A DNA stretch of 5,185 bases from NCBI GenBank assembly GCA_021826835.1, contig JAKAYH010000207.1, forward strand, positions 1-5,185, given 5' to 3'. The notes below the pieces were generated by a model. It was not told where the DNA came from. It searched no databases and was given only the letters and a program-made list of their open reading frames with translations. Numbering within the stretch: position 1 is the first letter of the stretch; each line of letters starts with the position of its first letter. Below, piece after piece: positions 3,891-5,185 of the stretch. A program made the translations under genes and the position numbers. This DNA is from Thermoplasmata archaeon. Its GTDB lineage: Archaea; Thermoplasmatota; Thermoplasmata; Thermoplasmatales; Thermoplasmataceae.

Positions 3891-5185
3891 GAACAGTCCC
3901 GGGGCAATCCCTATCATAGTTGGGAACCATATTACAAGAACAGAAATTGCAACAGTAAGGAATGCTGAAACATACACTGGAATCTTGAATGAGTTTTCAA
4001 GATTGAATATGTCATCCTTCTGCGGATCCTTTCCAAACATGTACAATATTATCCTGAAGTAATAAAATACTGAAATTGCACTGTTTAAAATAGCAATAAC
4101 TGCAAGCCACCAAAGTCCACCCTCAATAAGAGACAGGAAGAGGAGATACTTCGCAAAGAATCCGCCTGTGAGTGGGATACCCGCAAGTGCCAGGAGCATG
4201 ATTGAGAAACCTACTGCGACGCCGGGAGCCTTCTTTGCCAGACCTGAAAGATCTGATACCTGAAGGTTGTCTCCCTTCACCGTGTTCATTGTTATGAATG
4301 CTCCTCCCTTCATGAATATATAGGCAATTGCATAGAACATTCCTGCCGCTACTGCGACCGCTGCCACCGGGGAGTTAGTGTTGCCCACTGAACCAACAAC
4401 AGCCAGGACAAGGATAAGGTATCCGGCCTGTGCAACGCTGGAATAAGCGAGAAGCCTTTTCATATTGTTCTGTGACAAAGCTGATACGTTCCCGTAAGTC
4501 ATTGTGAGGATTGCCAGAACTGCAAAGAGATAGTAGACTTCATGCAGATCCGAGGAAAACCCTACCAGAAACATTTTCAGTACTACCACAAATGCCAGAA
4601 CTTTGCTTCCTGCTGAAAGGAATGCGGAAACGGAGTTTTCTGTTCCATCGTATGTATCGATTGCCCACTGGTGCATCGGGAATATTGCCAGCTTAAAACC
4701 AAACCCTACAATAAGGAATATCAGTGCAATTGTCAGTTCCGGGCTAGGGGTGGATGCGGTGAGAACTGCAAGATTAAATGTATGTGTGTCAATGTAGAAG
4801 AAAGATGCCCCAAACAGGATAAATGCTGTTGCTATTGTTCCAGTGAAAAAGTATTTCACAGTGCCTTCTAGGTTTCTTTTGTTCTTTCCAAAACTTGCCA
4901 GAACATATGTCCCTATACTAACTGATTCGAATGCTATGAACAGAGTTATGAGGTTATAGCTGAAAGCGGCGACAACCATTCCTATTGTGACAAACAGCAG
5001 CGTCGCATAGAATATTTCACTCTTTGCCTTCAAACCGTAAATTGACGGATATGTAATGAACATCGCAGAAATGATCATAACAATGGCAAAGTAAAGGCCA
5101 AATTGATTGAACACAATAGTTCCATCAAAGACGGATGTGCCATTTGGAAAGATCAGATAGAGCCATATAGCCGAGATGCCCAGAG
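3885..5185 (-). CDS. nuoN: NADH-quinone oxidoreductase-like subunit N, NuoN (partial, 5' end beyond window)
   Basis: NuoN is one of the three antiporter-like proton-pumping membrane subunits of complex I. The frame stays open to the right edge with coding-like hydrophobic sequence (LGISAIWLYLIFP upstream), so the GTG at 5114 is an internal Val and the true start lies outside; 432 codons are in the window. Counting from that GTG, key charged residues of the proton path are present: Glu63 (E. coli Glu133), Lys87 (Lys158), Lys141 (Lys217), His148 (His224), Lys171 (Lys247) and Lys322 (Lys395), by hand alignment. Signatures include FKLAIFPMHQW (140-150), NMKRLLAYSSVAQAGY (217-232) and AGIPLTGGFFAKY (311-323). 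NuoL and NuoM share parts of this; the FPMHQWAIDTYDGT pattern, the lack of a long C-terminal extension and the position at the operon end favour NuoN. The electron donor of archaeal Nuo complexes without NuoEFG is not NADH, so the enzyme name is only by homology. Confidence 0.93.
   Translation of the reverse strand, partial: LGISAIWLYLIFPNGTSVFDGTIVFNQFGLYFAIVMIISAMFITYPSIYGLKAKSEIFYATLLFVTIGMVVAAFSYNLITLFIAFESVSIGTYVLASFGKNKRNLEGTVKYFFTGTIATAFILFGASFFYIDTHTFNLAVLTASTPSPELTIALIFLIVGFGFKLAIFPMHQWAIDTYDGTENSVSAFLSAGSKVLAFVVVLKMFLVGFSSDLHEVYYLFAVLAILTMTYGNVSALSQNNMKRLLAYSSVAQAGYLILVLAVVGSVGNTNSPVAAVAVAAGMFYAIAYIFMKGGAFITMNTVKGDNLQVSDLSGLAKKAPGVAVGFSIMLLALAGIPLTGGFFAKYLLFLSLIEGGLWWLAVIAILNSAISVFYYFRIILYMFGKDPQKDDIFNLENSFKIPVYVSAFLTVAISVLVIWFPTMIGIAPGLFR

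Noticed and set aside
4671..4871. A 66-codon plus-strand frame rich in cysteine, which could be taken for a metallothionein-like or Fe-S protein
   Set aside because: It lies wholly antisense to nuoN. Alanine codons such as GCA read as TGC (Cys) on the opposite strand, so an Ala-rich membrane protein casts a Cys-rich shadow. No ribosome site or promoter precedes it.

Overview
This window looks like chromosomal DNA of a thermoacidophilic euryarchaeon of the Thermoplasmatales type (Thermoplasma, Ferroplasma, Cuniculiplasma and relatives). The placement is inferred. It rests on TATA-box promoters about 22-28 bases before the first codon of leaderless genes, internal operon genes with ribosome sites matching the archaeal 16S tail (AGGTGAT), many AGG/AGA and ATA codons, a minimal TatA-TatC pair, and a nuoN gene ending a probable 11-subunit-type Nuo cluster. 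I see no rRNA, tRNA, insertion sequence, CRISPR array or integration site.

Layout from left to right. (1) 35-499, +: a stand-alone DUF5680 protein of unknown function; its true start may lie left of the window. (2) 595-1724, +: a tatA-tatC operon joined by an ATGA overlap, with a leaderless promoter before tatA. It encodes a TatB-free twin-arginine translocase. (3) 1698-2438, -: an enoyl-CoA hydratase/isomerase family protein, convergent with tatC and overlapping its 3' end by 27 bases. (4) 2439-2597: a divergent intergenic region with a leaderless promoter for the hydratase and, facing right, a TATA box followed by a perfect 14-base palindrome on the predicted start site of the next gene. 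(5) 2598-3203, +: a class I SAM-dependent methyltransferase that starts with TTG. (6) 3262-5185, -: the tail of a nuo operon. nuoN runs off the right edge and is followed closely by two small unrecognised genes, of 121 and 84 codons. They are spaced 6 bases from nuoN and joined by an ATGA overlap, and each has a good ribosome site.

The genes form four transcription units with no obvious common pathway. The Tat operon and the nuo tail are both membrane-energy functions: complex I-type proton pumping, and proton-motive-force-driven export of folded, often cofactor-bearing proteins. The hydratase fits acyl-CoA or amino-acid catabolism. The most interesting items are the two small genes at the end of the nuo operon, especially the Cys/His-clustered 84-residue protein, and the palindrome at the methyltransferase promoter. 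No clearly new multi-gene defence or mobile system is visible.
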